Shown here in pieces: positions 34,901 to 42,858 of a stretch of 64,000 bases of DNA (positions within the stretch are counted from its first letter, which is position 1; each line of letters begins with the position of its first letter). The notes under the pieces were generated by a model. That model was not told where the DNA came from. It saw only the letters and a list, made by a program, of their open reading frames with translations, and ran no database searches. Origin of the DNA: Myxococcales bacterium (GTDB lineage Bacteria; Myxococcota_A; Polyangia; Polyangiales; Ga0077539); NCBI GenBank assembly GCA_016793325.1, contig JAEUKI010000093.1:26009-90008 (forward strand). Direction: 5' to 3'. The position numbers and the translations under genes were made by a program.

Positions 34901-35757
34901 ATGGGAACGACGTTGTCCATCCCCTCGTCACCGCACCCGCCGCCGATCGCACAGGAGCCCGTGCCGCCGGACCACCCGCGACCGCCGCTCGACACGGTGA
35001 TCGGGTCCGTCGATGTGACGAGCGCTCCGCGGATTTCGAAGGCGCACCCCTCGAGCGTCCGCGCGACATAGGTCTGCCCTGCGGCGAGCGTGACCTCGAG
35101 CGAGGCGTTCGTCGTCGCGCGCCAGAAGTTTCCAGTGACCCCAGGAGGCGCGGTGAAGCGGACGGTCGCGCCGAGCGGCGCGTACACGCTGATCGCGTCG
35201 TGGCCCGTGTCGACGGTCGACGCTTGATTCAGCGAATACCCCGCCACTCGAAAACGTGTGCCGAGCGAAGCGCTCGACGGCTTGATCGTCTCGGACGACT
35301 GCCACGGCCCGCGCATCAAGCGATGGTCGACGATGAGCTCGGCGGAGCTCGCCTCGATGAACACGCCGCGGCTCTCGGCGCGGTCGTACGTTCCGGCGAC
35401 GCCGTTGAAGGTCGTTTGCGGGGTGGCGGGCGCGTACACGAACGACGCCGAGGTGCCGAGGTCGACGCGAATCGGCGAGCCGGGGCTCACGCTGAACGCG
35501 ACGGGCATCGCGGTGCCTGCGTGCCGGTAGGTTCCAGTGATGGTCCCGCGCGGCGAGGCGATCACGAGGTCGTAGCCGACCTCCCACGTCCCCGTCGGCG
35601 GCGGCTGCGCTGGCGGAACGTAGAAGCACGAGCGTCCTGGCGAGCACGCCTGCGCAGCGGCCTCTCGAGCGTCGAGCAGCGAAGCGCTGCCGATCAGCGA
35701 CGCGACGAACGTGACAGAGAGCGCAGCGCGACGCCTGCGCGCGAGAGTCGATTTCAT
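31990..35757 (-). CDS. MYXO-CTERM-like surface protein with IgGFc-binding-like region and TSP3 repeats
   Basis: The 1,255-aa protein starts at MKSTLARRRR with a signal peptide ending near REAAAQA. The N-terminal 500 residues contain an IgGFc-binding-like region (VVPITGTGRQYIVDDYPTS, GERVHVVADTDATMVTVV, YVFQESGLSGCETDVALIPP). A Myxococcus Cys-rich (DUF4215-like) motif follows: CGDGSLNMGEGCDDGNIDDG. About 700 residues of D-x-D-x-D-G thrombospondin-type calcium-binding repeats come next, with internal duplications (DELGAGGAMMPRNSD twice or more). The end GDGACGCVVPG, a hydrophobic stretch and RARRRRR resemble MYXO-CTERM anchors. An Asp/Ser linker precedes it. Calcium-dependent adhesion or matrix function is inferred. 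Confidence 0.9.
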   Translation of the reverse strand: MKSTLARRRRAALSVTFVASLIGSASLLDAREAAAQACSPGRSCFYVPPAQPPPTGTWEVGYDLVIASPRGTITGTYRHAGTAMPVAFSVSPGSPIRVDLGTSASFVYAPATPQTTFNGVAGTYDRAESRGVFIEASSAELIVDHRLMRGPWQSSETIKPSSASLGTRFRVAGYSLNQASTVDTGHDAISVYAPLGATVRFTAPPGVTGNFWRATTNASLEVTLAAGQTYVARTLEGCAFEIRGALVTSTDPITVSSGGRGWSGGTGSCAIGGGCGDEGMDNVVPITGTGRQYIVDDYPTSAADGERVHVVADTDATMVTVVDAMGSTTTTLNAGQVRTFSPNGITYVESSARVYVFQESGLSGCETDVALIPPVAFAPVSRWVTDFNVIGSGVASVFIPTAQAASLRLDGAMPAGATSVTVPMHPEWTRVRFNVSSGNHTVLAMTDFQLGLVTAAGGTGMFAYFNPFRIPGCGDGSLNMGEGCDDGNIDDGDGCSATCLIEIGRMGCTSTRPCVPTGRCDMGTCVARCFTTADCNDSNECTTDVCNASGACDNTPVMPGAPCTGGRCSASRPPVCATPANDSDGDLVVDLVDADDDNDGVLDSVEGNGRDASLDTDRDGVPDFRDRDFAGFVDANGNGVDDRVDFDGDGIPNHLDLDSDADGVFDVREDGHASLDTDRDGRLDGTIDADRDGLLAAVDSNDADAMITTTRTTPVDTDRDMRIDALDTDDDGDGVLTRDELGAGGQFMARNTDGAAAPGVTSDALADYLDVDDDGDGLLTADELGAGGAMMPRNSDATVPMGEGASDTIADFLDSDDDGDSIPTAVERTSAGMTPDPDGDMLAAWLDRDSDGDTVFDLVEAGATPAMPANSDMDASRDFLDTDSDNDCVLDRDPREAGAARTNAALPSMDVNNNCMAPTPVCAIATGLCVADVDTDTDGIPDLDERRIGSNPMNPDTDGDGVRDGMEVGPGPTFTPRDTDGDMRPDWNDTDDDGDGLLTSEELGAGGAMMPRNSDETVPTGEGTADMLPDYLDADDDGDGIPTAVEVALEMMGGAVDMDMIPAHLDRDSDGDTVPDAVERGADPMRPANSDGSAMGDRPDFLDTDSDNDCVADSDMREAGAARTDPAMPSAMADSNCADPTPVCDRTVGACVGRTPSDAGSDSGSDASSDGSVDSGLGDGGSDADVATMDSGVTADASDGSVTMDARNSSPGVLSGDGACGCVVPGSSRTDDRRAAAMALLGGLALVVRARRRRR

Positions 35758-36020
35758 GACGACAGCGTATCGCGCTCTCGCCTGTGTCGGGTGCAAACAA
35801 TTCCGATTTCTTTGAACCGACACCGCGGCGGTCTTCGAAGCCAATCCCGTGACGGGCGTCGTACTTTTGCCGATTCGCCGCGTTGGTTTGGACCGACTTT
35901 CAACGGTCTTCTCGCCGTCGATCCGCTCGGGCCTCTTCGATGCGCATCGCGAGCGCGGTATCGATCATCGCGAGTCTCGTGCGACGCAGTCGAGCGCGGG
36001 CGAGACCTCCGCGCGAACGC

Positions 36021-36647
36021 TCATCCCCGATGAAGTCCGTGCTCTTCAGCGACCTTCGCGTTGCGCGCCTCGGCGCGTTGCAGCGCGGGCCTCGCTTCGA
36101 GCCTCGCTGCGTACTTCGTAAACGCTTCGATGGGCTCGACCATCTTGAATCGGAGCATGTACCGAAGCGTTCCCCCGAAAATTACGTCGGCCATCGTGAA
36201 CTTCGACCCGAGAAGAAAATCACCGCGAGACACCGCGCTCTGCATCGCGCGGAGCATGAGCTCGAAGTCTCCCCAGCCCGCTTGTCCGGGCTTGAACTCC
36301 CACTTCGCAGCGCGCGCCATCGCGCCCGGCTCGATCACCGATGGAGCGAACAAAGCCCAGCGAAAGTACGTCGCGCGCGACGGGTCATCGAGCGCAGGCG
36401 CGAGCGTGCCCGAGGCATAGCGATCCGCGAGGTAGAGGCCGATCGCGGCGGTCTCGGTGACGACCGCGTCACCGTCGACGAGGACCGGGAGCTTGCCCAT
36501 CGGATTGAGGGCGAGAAAGTCCGGTGACCTCTGCGCTCCGCCCATCAAATCAACGTAGCGAAGTTCGTAGTCTTTTCCGAGCTCCTCGAGCATCCAGACG
36601 CATGTCGCCGCGCGGGAGTACGGGTGGTGGTAGAGCGTGATCGTCAT
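36021..36647 (-). CDS. glutathione S-transferase family protein
   Basis: The 208-aa protein starts MTITLYHHPYSRAATCVWML. The thioredoxin-like N-terminal domain has YVDLMGGAQRSPDFLALNPMGKLPVL (the cis-Pro is in GKLPVL) and AVVTETAAIGLYLADRY, with E-T or E-S binding glutathione. The helical domain contains FLLGSKFTMADVIFGGTLR, with the N-capping and hydrophobic-staple motif S/T-x-x-D. Active-site Ser/Cys candidates are Ser10 and Cys14, so a beta-like or related class is likely. Substrate unknown. It is divergent from the MopE-like gene at 36755. Confidence 0.9.
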   Translation of the reverse strand: MTITLYHHPYSRAATCVWMLEELGKDYELRYVDLMGGAQRSPDFLALNPMGKLPVLVDGDAVVTETAAIGLYLADRYASGTLAPALDDPSRATYFRWALFAPSVIEPGAMARAAKWEFKPGQAGWGDFELMLRAMQSAVSRGDFLLGSKFTMADVIFGGTLRYMLRFKMVEPIEAFTKYAARLEARPALQRAEARNAKVAEEHGLHRG

Positions 36648-36754
36648 GGCTGAACTTGTACGACAAGCACCCAAATAGCGGGTGCTCGAAACTCCGCTCA
36701 ACGGACTACAGGCGACGCTCGACGACGAGACGAAGTCGTGAGAGCAATCGGCCT

Positions 36755-39253
36755 ATGGGAAGTCTACTCGCGAGGGCCCGGGGCCTATTTGCGTGCGCGC
36801 TCTTCGCAGCGCCCGCCGCAGCTGAGGCGCAAGTTTCACTGACGGGAACGTTCATCGACTATGTCCACGTTGGGACCAACGGAGGCATCCTCAACAGCCG
36901 CACGCTGCCCGCCGCCATGAGGCGCAGCATGCGCTACCGAGAAACCACGACGACGGCGTATTCGTGCGACACGTTTGGTCCAGGCGAGGCCGTCGAAGAG
37001 TTCGCCTTGTCGGGGCAAGTCGTGGGGATGCTCGTCCCCGTGACGGTGACGCAGTCGCAGTTCACGACGGTGTCCGCCCCCACGGCGACGGGCCGCACCA
37101 TGACGTGGACGGGGCGTTCGTCGCTCACAGCGATGCCGCTCGAGGTCGCGCAGAGCGTCGCGTTCAACGACATGGACCGGCACATCACGGTGAGCGTTCG
37201 CGTGACCAACCGCGGGTTGCTCACGATCTCGAACCTGCACTATCTCCGCAACGGCGACCCCGATTTCGCCATCAACGGCTGCAACGAAGCGATGGGCGGC
37301 TTCGAGACCGCCAACGACGTCGTCCGCCAAGGCACGACGCACCCCGACGCGCTCGTGATCGCGTGCAGCCGCCCGATGCAGACGCCGTTCTTCTGTCTCG
37401 GGCTCGGCGCCGCGGGCACCAACGCGCGCGCGCACGTCGCCACGGCGCTCTCGAACACCAACCCTGTCGCGACGTGGACGACGCCGCGCGACTCGAACGG
37501 ACTCGTCGAAGACCGTGGAATTTCTCTCGCGTTTCGCAACGAGCCGACGCTCGCGCCCGGCGCCTCGGTGACCTTCACGTTCAACTATGTGTGGGGCACT
37601 TCACCGACCGAAGTGATCGATCGATTCGAGGGGCTCTACTGTCTGCCCGCCACGCTCGATCAACCCATCACCTTCGCCGAAGGCGCGATGGCCACGCTCC
37701 GCGCGTACCCCAATCGCCCTGGAGCGATGTTCTCGTGGGACCTCGACAACGACGGAATGTTCGAGACGATGGGCAACCCCATCACGTTCAACGCCACGAT
37801 GTTGGACGGGCCGAGCACCGCGCGCATCGCTGTTCGCTACACGGCGCCGGACTGCGCGACGCGGCCCGAGACGACGAGCGCGACGGTGAACATCAACAAC
37901 GTCGCTCCCTCGTTTACCTCTCGTCCGACGACGAGCGCGACGCCGGACATCGAGTACTCGTACACGCCGGCCATCACGGACCCCGCGGGCCTCGTGCGCG
38001 ATCCGCCGACGTTCCGCCTCGTGTCGGGACCGATGGGGATGACCGTTGACCCAGCGACGGGGCGCGTTCGATGGACGCCCACCGCGGCGATGTCGGGCAT
38101 GTCCTTCATGGTGACGATCGAGGTCAACGACGGCGACGGCGGCGTCACGCGTCAGTCGTGGACCATCATCGTGGGCCGCGTCTGCGCGGACGGGGACATG
38201 GACGGCTTCCCCGACGCTGCGTGCGGCGGCAACGACTGCAACGACGGCAACGCGATGATCAACCCCGGCGCCCGCGAGGTGTGCGACGGGGTCGACAACA
38301 ACTGCGACACGGTGCGCGACGAGGGCTTCATGCTCGGAACCGCGTGCAACGCCGGCGTCGGCGCGTGCCGCGCGACCGGGATGCTCGTGTGCGCCGCCGA
38401 CGGAGCGAGCGCGGTGTGCAACGCCGTTCCCTCGATGCCGGGCCGCGAGCTGTGCGGCGACATGATCGACAACGACTGCAACGGCATGGTCGACGATGGG
38501 TTCAACATCGGCGAGATGTGCACGGCAGGGCTCGGGGCCTGCGCGCGGATGGGCATGTTCGTGTGCGCCCCCGGCGGCATGGGCGCGACGTGCTCGGCCA
38601 CTGCGGCGACGCCAGGCGCCGAGACGTGCAACGGGATCGACGACGACTGCGACGGCACCGTCGACAACGGCTCGCTCTGCGCGAGCAACATGGACGGAAC
38701 GCGCTGCTCGACCGTGGGCATGGCGACGTTCTGCGGCTGTACGATGGATGGAGATTGCGCGGCGGATCGTCGCTGCAACCCGACCACCAACCGCTGCGAG
38801 CCTCGACCGCCTACCGACGCAGGAACGAGCGACGCAGCAGCCGACGGCTCACCCGACAGCGGCAGCGACGGATCGACCAGCGCCGATGGCGGCGGCGACG
38901 GATCGACCAACGACGGAAGCGCTGGCGACGCGAGCACGATGGACGCGAGCGCTGGTGACGGAGGCGCCGAAGACGGATCGACGAGCGACGGCAGCACGAC
39001 CGACGCGAGCACGATGGACGCGAGCGCTGGCGACGCATCGAACAACGACGGCGGCGCGGGCGACGGAAGCGCGATGGACAGCCAGACGACGGGCGACGGC
39101 TCGTCGCGCATCGGCGTCCTGAGCGGCGACGGCGCGTGCGCGTGCCGCGCTCCAGCGGCGCCTGCGAACGGCGCGAAGAACACGCTCGCGCTCCTCGCGA
39201 CGTGCGCGGCGATCGCGCTCACCGTGAGCCGTCGTCGCCGCGCGAAGCGCTGA
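36755..39253 (+). CDS. MYXO-CTERM-like surface protein with MopE-type metal-binding repeats
   Basis: The 832-aa protein starts MGSLLARARGLFACALF with a signal peptide ending AEAQ. The first 350 residues form an unassigned beta domain. A PKD/He_PIG-like (Ig-fold) domain follows (about 400-510, ITDPAGL...PTFRLVSGPMGMTVDPATGRV). Then come three MopE-type motifs, CDGVDNNCDTVRDEG, CGDMIDNDCNGMVDDG and CNGIDDDCDGTVDNG. A Ser/Asp/Gly/Thr linker (about 710-790) precedes the MYXO-CTERM-like end GDGACACRAPAAP, a hydrophobic stretch and SRRRRAKR. MopE-type motifs bind metal ions in several families. It shares its C-terminal anchor type with the 31990 gene. Confidence 0.9.
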   Translation: MGSLLARARGLFACALFAAPAAAEAQVSLTGTFIDYVHVGTNGGILNSRTLPAAMRRSMRYRETTTTAYSCDTFGPGEAVEEFALSGQVVGMLVPVTVTQSQFTTVSAPTATGRTMTWTGRSSLTAMPLEVAQSVAFNDMDRHITVSVRVTNRGLLTISNLHYLRNGDPDFAINGCNEAMGGFETANDVVRQGTTHPDALVIACSRPMQTPFFCLGLGAAGTNARAHVATALSNTNPVATWTTPRDSNGLVEDRGISLAFRNEPTLAPGASVTFTFNYVWGTSPTEVIDRFEGLYCLPATLDQPITFAEGAMATLRAYPNRPGAMFSWDLDNDGMFETMGNPITFNATMLDGPSTARIAVRYTAPDCATRPETTSATVNINNVAPSFTSRPTTSATPDIEYSYTPAITDPAGLVRDPPTFRLVSGPMGMTVDPATGRVRWTPTAAMSGMSFMVTIEVNDGDGGVTRQSWTIIVGRVCADGDMDGFPDAACGGNDCNDGNAMINPGAREVCDGVDNNCDTVRDEGFMLGTACNAGVGACRATGMLVCAADGASAVCNAVPSMPGRELCGDMIDNDCNGMVDDGFNIGEMCTAGLGACARMGMFVCAPGGMGATCSATAATPGAETCNGIDDDCDGTVDNGSLCASNMDGTRCSTVGMATFCGCTMDGDCAADRRCNPTTNRCEPRPPTDAGTSDAAADGSPDSGSDGSTSADGGGDGSTNDGSAGDASTMDASAGDGGAEDGSTSDGSTTDASTMDASAGDASNNDGGAGDGSAMDSQTTGDGSSRIGVLSGDGACACRAPAAPANGAKNTLALLATCAAIALTVSRRRRAKR

Positions 39254-39378
39254 ACCGAGCGGCGCTGCGGAGGGGGCCGTAGCGCGTCGAGGGAGGGCGG
39301 GGGGCCGCGCGGAGCCGAACGCGAAGCGCGCGTGCGCCTTGACCTCGATCGCGACTGCGGTCGAGTCTCGCGCGCGAC

Positions 39379-40440
39379 GTGACCGACGAGCGAACTCCGA
39401 GGGGCGACTTCTACAGCGACGACGATCGCGCGTTTCGCGGGACCCTCGAGGCGTGCTTCGCGCGGAGCTGGCAGTGGACCGGCGTCACAGAACGCCTCGC
39501 GCGCGACGGTGATTTCGCGCCGATCGAGCACTGCGAACGAACGCCGATCGCCGAGCCCCTTGTGCTCTGGCGAGACCGCGACACCGTGGTTGCTCGGTCG
39601 AACGTGTGCACCCATCGGGGCGCGCTGATCGCCACGCGATCGGGGTGTTCGCGCGCGCTGCGATGCCCGTATCACGGGCGAAAATTCGCGCCCGACGGCT
39701 CGGTGCTCGCGGCGCCGGGGTTCGAGGGAGCGCCGGGGTTTCCGTCGAGGCGCGATCGATTGGCGGGGGCGAGCGTTGATTTCGTGGGCCCGCTCTCGTT
39801 CGCGGCGATCGACCCCGCGGTGTCCTTCGATCGATGGAGCGAAGAGCTCCGCGCGTACACGGGGCACCTGCCGTGGGGCGCGCTCGCGTACGACCCGTCG
39901 AGCGCGAGGGACTACGAGCTCGACGCGCACTGGGCGCTCTACTGCGAAAATTACCTCGAGGGGCTGCACGTCCCGTACGTGCACCGAGGGCTCGCGCAGG
40001 CGATCGGGCTCGACGACTACCGCGCGGAGGCGCTCGAGTACGGCGCGATCCAAGTGGCGTACCCCAGGGACGAGCGCGAGCCCACGATGGCGCCCGCGGC
40101 GCGCGACGCGGCGGGCCGCGAGGTGGCGGCGTACTATGTGTTCTTGTTTCCGAACACGATGGTCAACGTGTACCCGTGGGGGATTTCGCTGAACGTCGTG
40201 GACCCGATCGCGCCGAGGCGCACACGAATTCGATTTCGCTCGTGGGTCTGGGACGAGTCGCTGCTCGACCTCGGCGCGGGCGCGTCGCTCGACGCCGTCG
40301 AGCTCGAAGACGAAGCCATCATTCGCTCGGTCCAGCGCGGCGTGACCGCGCGGCTGTACCCAGGGGGACGCTACTCACCGCGCCACGAGCGAGGCGTGCA
40401 GCGATTTCATGAACTGGTGCGAGAGAGCTCGAGGGCGTAG
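39379..40440 (+). CDS. Rieske non-heme iron oxygenase, alpha subunit
   Basis: The 353-aa protein starts at GTG 39379 (MTDERTPRGDF). The Rieske cluster is NVCTHRGALI (Cys77, His79) and LRCPYHGRKF (Cys96, His99). The catalytic iron site follows as ENYLEGLHVPYVHRG, with His197 and His202 as the facial-triad histidines. The SRPBCC-like catalytic domain runs to about 345. No beta subunit, ferredoxin or reductase gene lies nearby, so redox partners must be elsewhere. Aromatic or related substrates are typical of the family; the substrate is not evident. It is transcribed toward the 66-bp inverted repeat. Confidence 0.92.
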   Translation: MTDERTPRGDFYSDDDRAFRGTLEACFARSWQWTGVTERLARDGDFAPIEHCERTPIAEPLVLWRDRDTVVARSNVCTHRGALIATRSGCSRALRCPYHGRKFAPDGSVLAAPGFEGAPGFPSRRDRLAGASVDFVGPLSFAAIDPAVSFDRWSEELRAYTGHLPWGALAYDPSSARDYELDAHWALYCENYLEGLHVPYVHRGLAQAIGLDDYRAEALEYGAIQVAYPRDEREPTMAPAARDAAGREVAAYYVFLFPNTMVNVYPWGISLNVVDPIAPRRTRIRFRSWVWDESLLDLGAGASLDAVELEDEAIIRSVQRGVTARLYPGGRYSPRHERGVQRFHELVRESSRA

Positions 40441-40473
40441 CGGCGGCGGGAGCGTGAATCGATGGAGCCCATA

Positions 40474-40706
40474 GCCGCGCGGCGCGGCCCCCACCCGCGC
40501 TGCCGCGCGCCCCGCCCCCGCCTGGAACGGCAGGGGCGGCGGCTCGGCATTGTGTGGGCGTGTTATCAAAATAGCAACGCTGATGGTGTGTCCCACCACC
40601 ACGCATTGGATCTGAAAATTCACTGACACCATGCGAAGCCCCGCCCCTGCCGTTCCAGGCGGGGGCGGGGCGCGCGGCAGCGCGGGTGGGGGCCGCGCCG
40701 CGCGGC
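40474..40706. repeat. perfect 66-bp inverted repeat (REPIN-like)
   Basis: Arms at 40474-40539 and 40641-40706 are perfect reverse complements and enclose a 101-base loop that is poorer in GC. Each arm contains the conserved CACCCGCGCTGCCGCGCGCC segment and its own small stem GCCCCGCCCCCGCC / GGCAGGGGCGGGG. It lies in the 308-bp gap between convergent genes and could form a very stable hairpin in transcripts from either side. Confidence 0.85.
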
Positions 40707-40748
40707 ATTGCGCGCACGCGGGGCCGCGCGCCTCTGGGGCCACCGCGC

Positions 40749-41831
40749 TCACCCTTCGTACACTGCGAGCGTGCGGCGGGCGCAGTCGTTCCACGAGAAG
40801 CGCGCGGCGCGGGTGTGGCCGGCGCGGACGAGCGCGGCGCGCTGGGCCTCGTCGAAGAGCAGCGACTCGAGGCCCTCGCGAATCGAATCGATCGAACGCG
40901 GATCGCACAAGCGCGCCGCGCCTCCGACGACCTCGGGGATCGAGCTCGCGTCGCTCGCGAGCACGGGGCACCCGACGCTCATGGCCTCCAGCGGCGGGAG
41001 GCCGAACCCTTCGTAGAGCGATGGATACACGAGCGCGCGCGCGGATCGATAGAGCGCGCCGAGGACGTCGTCCCCGCCTGCGAAGCGCAGCACCGAGCGC
41101 TCGTCGAGCCCCAACGACGCGCACAGCGCGCGCTCGCGACGGTCGAAGGGCTCGCCGCCGAAGCACACGAGCGCGAACGAGCGCTTCGCGCGCTCGCTCG
41201 CCGCGAACGCCCTGAGCAATCGCTGAAAATTCTTGTACCCAGCGCGCTGGCCTACATAGAGGACGAACGGTCGATCGACGCGCGGCGCCGCGCCCTCGGG
41301 CGGCTCGGTGAACCCGTGATGAACGACGGTGATCTTCTCGCTCGGCGTTTCGAAGAGCTCTTGGAGGTCGCGCTTCGTGTGCTCGGACACGCAGATCACA
41401 CGATCGGCGCGCGCGACCGCGGCGCGCTTTCGGGCGCTCGTCGTGTCCGCGCGAGAAAACTCCGCGGAGAACTTCTCGTGAATCATGTCGTGCACGGTCA
41501 CGACCCTCGTCCGCGCCGCGATCGGCATGGGCGTTCGCTCGTAGTACGTCTCGTGCAACACGTCGTACGGCGCGTGAGAGCCACGCGCGACCGCGAGGCG
41601 CGCGCGGTTAGCCACGATGAGCGGCGTCGCGAAGAACTGACCCCACTCGGTGTCGCGGCCGATCGTTGGCGAAGAAAGGTCCGCGAGGTACGCGTTGCGA
41701 TGCACGGGCGCGACGATGTCGGCCACGGTGTCGCCGGCGCCGTTCAAGCGACGCGCGAGCTCGCAGTAGTAGCGAGAGATCCCTCCGTAGCGTTGGAGGC
41801 AGAAGATCACGGGGTCGTAGGCGATTCGCAC
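40749..41831 (-). CDS. glycosyltransferase family 4-like
   Basis: The 360-aa protein starts at GTG 41831 (MRIAYDPVIFCLQRYGGISRY). The N-terminal domain includes YGGISRYYCELARRL and VVTVHDMIHEKF. The GT4 C-terminal domain has VLYVGQRAGYKNFQRLLRAF (the G-x-x-x-x-K-N motif) and SLYEGFGLPPLEAMSVGCPV, with the E-x7-E motif, and ASSIPEVVGGAA. This suits transfer of a sugar to a cell-surface polysaccharide or lipid. The acceptor is not known. The start overlaps the end of the upstream trypsin-like gene by 25 bases, so the two are probably cotranscribed. Confidence 0.9.
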   Translation of the reverse strand: MRIAYDPVIFCLQRYGGISRYYCELARRLNGAGDTVADIVAPVHRNAYLADLSSPTIGRDTEWGQFFATPLIVANRARLAVARGSHAPYDVLHETYYERTPMPIAARTRVVTVHDMIHEKFSAEFSRADTTSARKRAAVARADRVICVSEHTKRDLQELFETPSEKITVVHHGFTEPPEGAAPRVDRPFVLYVGQRAGYKNFQRLLRAFAASERAKRSFALVCFGGEPFDRRERALCASLGLDERSVLRFAGGDDVLGALYRSARALVYPSLYEGFGLPPLEAMSVGCPVLASDASSIPEVVGGAARLCDPRSIDSIREGLESLLFDEAQRAALVRAGHTRAARFSWNDCARRTLAVYEG

Positions 41832-42763
41832 GCGCGGCGGCGAGTGAGCGACAAAGTGACCGCGGACACAAGGGCGAGCCACGCGCACGGGGCGCTTCGG
41901 CGTCCCAGGTCGAGACGCGCGGGCACGGAGCAACCGGGATGAGTCGATGCAGGCGCGACGGATGCGTCTGCGCGGTCTTGTTCGACGGGCGCTCCGGTGT
42001 TTGCCAACGCGAGCGCGAGCTCCTCGGCGATCGGCGCGAGACCCGAGAACACGGTCTCGCCCTCGCCGCACGGCGCGCTGCTCTGGGACAAGAGCGCGAC
42101 GACCCGACCCGTCGCGTCGAGCATCGGTGCGCCCGAATCGCCGTCGCATCCGAGCGCGCCGACGCGCAGCTCGTTCTCTGCGATCGATCGCACCGTCGCA
42201 CGCGCGGCACGACGAACGCCGATCACCCCGCGCGCATCGGCGCCAAACCCCACCACGGTGACCGCAGCTCCGACGGACTCGCGTCGGACGAAGTCGAGCG
42301 CGTACCCGATGGGCGTCGCGCTCGTGACGCGCGCGAGCTCGAGCACCGCGAGGTCGCGCCCCGCGAGCCCGATCGGTCCAGCGATGGACTCGCGCCACGC
42401 GCCTGTGGTCGTTCGAATCGCGGTGACCTCGACGCGCTCGTCGCGATCGGACAGCGACGCGCTGCCCTCGGTCGCGAGGCGCACCGTGAGCTCTTGCGGA
42501 GGCAACGGACGCGCTTCGCCCGCGAGCTGAACGCAGTGCTTCGCGGTCAACACGACGCGGGGCGCGACGAGGACCGCGGTGCAGAGTCCGCCGCGAATTC
42601 CACGATCGACGGCGACGACGGCGCGGGGCTCGGCGGCGACGGTCGCGTCGAGCACGAGCGACGAAGACGACTGCGAGACAGAGGCGTCCGGGCCGCACGA
42701 CGCGACGGCGGCGAGAACAGCGAGGGACGCGAGGGCGCTTCGCGCAGCGGTGCGGCACTTCAT
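41807..42763 (-). CDS. trypsin-like serine protease lipoprotein
   Basis: The 318-aa protein has the lipobox AVASC (Cys23). A chymotrypsin-fold domain holds all three catalytic residues: VVLTAKHC (His76), GRDLAVLEL (Asp137) and CDGDSGAPM (Ser210). The C-terminal 45 residues end with GCSVPARL, a hydrophobic stretch and LTRRRACE, which resembles a MYXO-CTERM-type tail. Together a lipid N-terminus and a C-terminal anchor are unusual. The gene is divergent from the Gly-rich lipoprotein at 42859, with a shared ACTTCAAACT motif in the 95-bp gap. A surface-processing role is plausible. Confidence 0.88.
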   Translation of the reverse strand: MKCRTAARSALASLAVLAAVASCGPDASVSQSSSSLVLDATVAAEPRAVVAVDRGIRGGLCTAVLVAPRVVLTAKHCVQLAGEARPLPPQELTVRLATEGSASLSDRDERVEVTAIRTTTGAWRESIAGPIGLAGRDLAVLELARVTSATPIGYALDFVRRESVGAAVTVVGFGADARGVIGVRRAARATVRSIAENELRVGALGCDGDSGAPMLDATGRVVALLSQSSAPCGEGETVFSGLAPIAEELALALANTGAPVEQDRADASVAPASTHPGCSVPARLDLGRRSAPCAWLALVSAVTLSLTRRRACESPTTP

Positions 42764-42802
42764 GAATCGCAGAATGTGCCTCGATTTGCAGGATCGAAAG
42801 GG

Positions 42803-42821
42803 ACTTCAAACTTCTCTGGGG
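42803..42821 (+). promoter_or_regulatory. candidate regulatory motif ACTTCAAACT, site 1
   Basis: ACTTCAAACTTCTCTGGGG lies in the gap between the divergent trypsin-like and Gly-rich lipoprotein genes, 37 bases before the ATG at 42859. A close match (ACTTCAAACTCCCTTGGG) is at 46823-46840, in another divergent promoter. No other copy was noticed in the window. Confidence 0.4.
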
Positions 42822-42858
42822 AGGCGCGGCGCGAACGGCGCGCTTAGCGTCTGGCGTC

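Noticed and set aside
31810..36033. A 1,407-codon open frame on the plus strand
   Set aside because: It is antisense to the TSP3-rich surface gene, has Arg/His/Ala-rich composition and no recognisable domain. Long stop-free antisense frames are expected at this GC content.
40631..41942. Plus-strand frames over the glycosyltransferase gene
   Set aside because: They are antisense to a well-supported GT4 gene and lack any motif.
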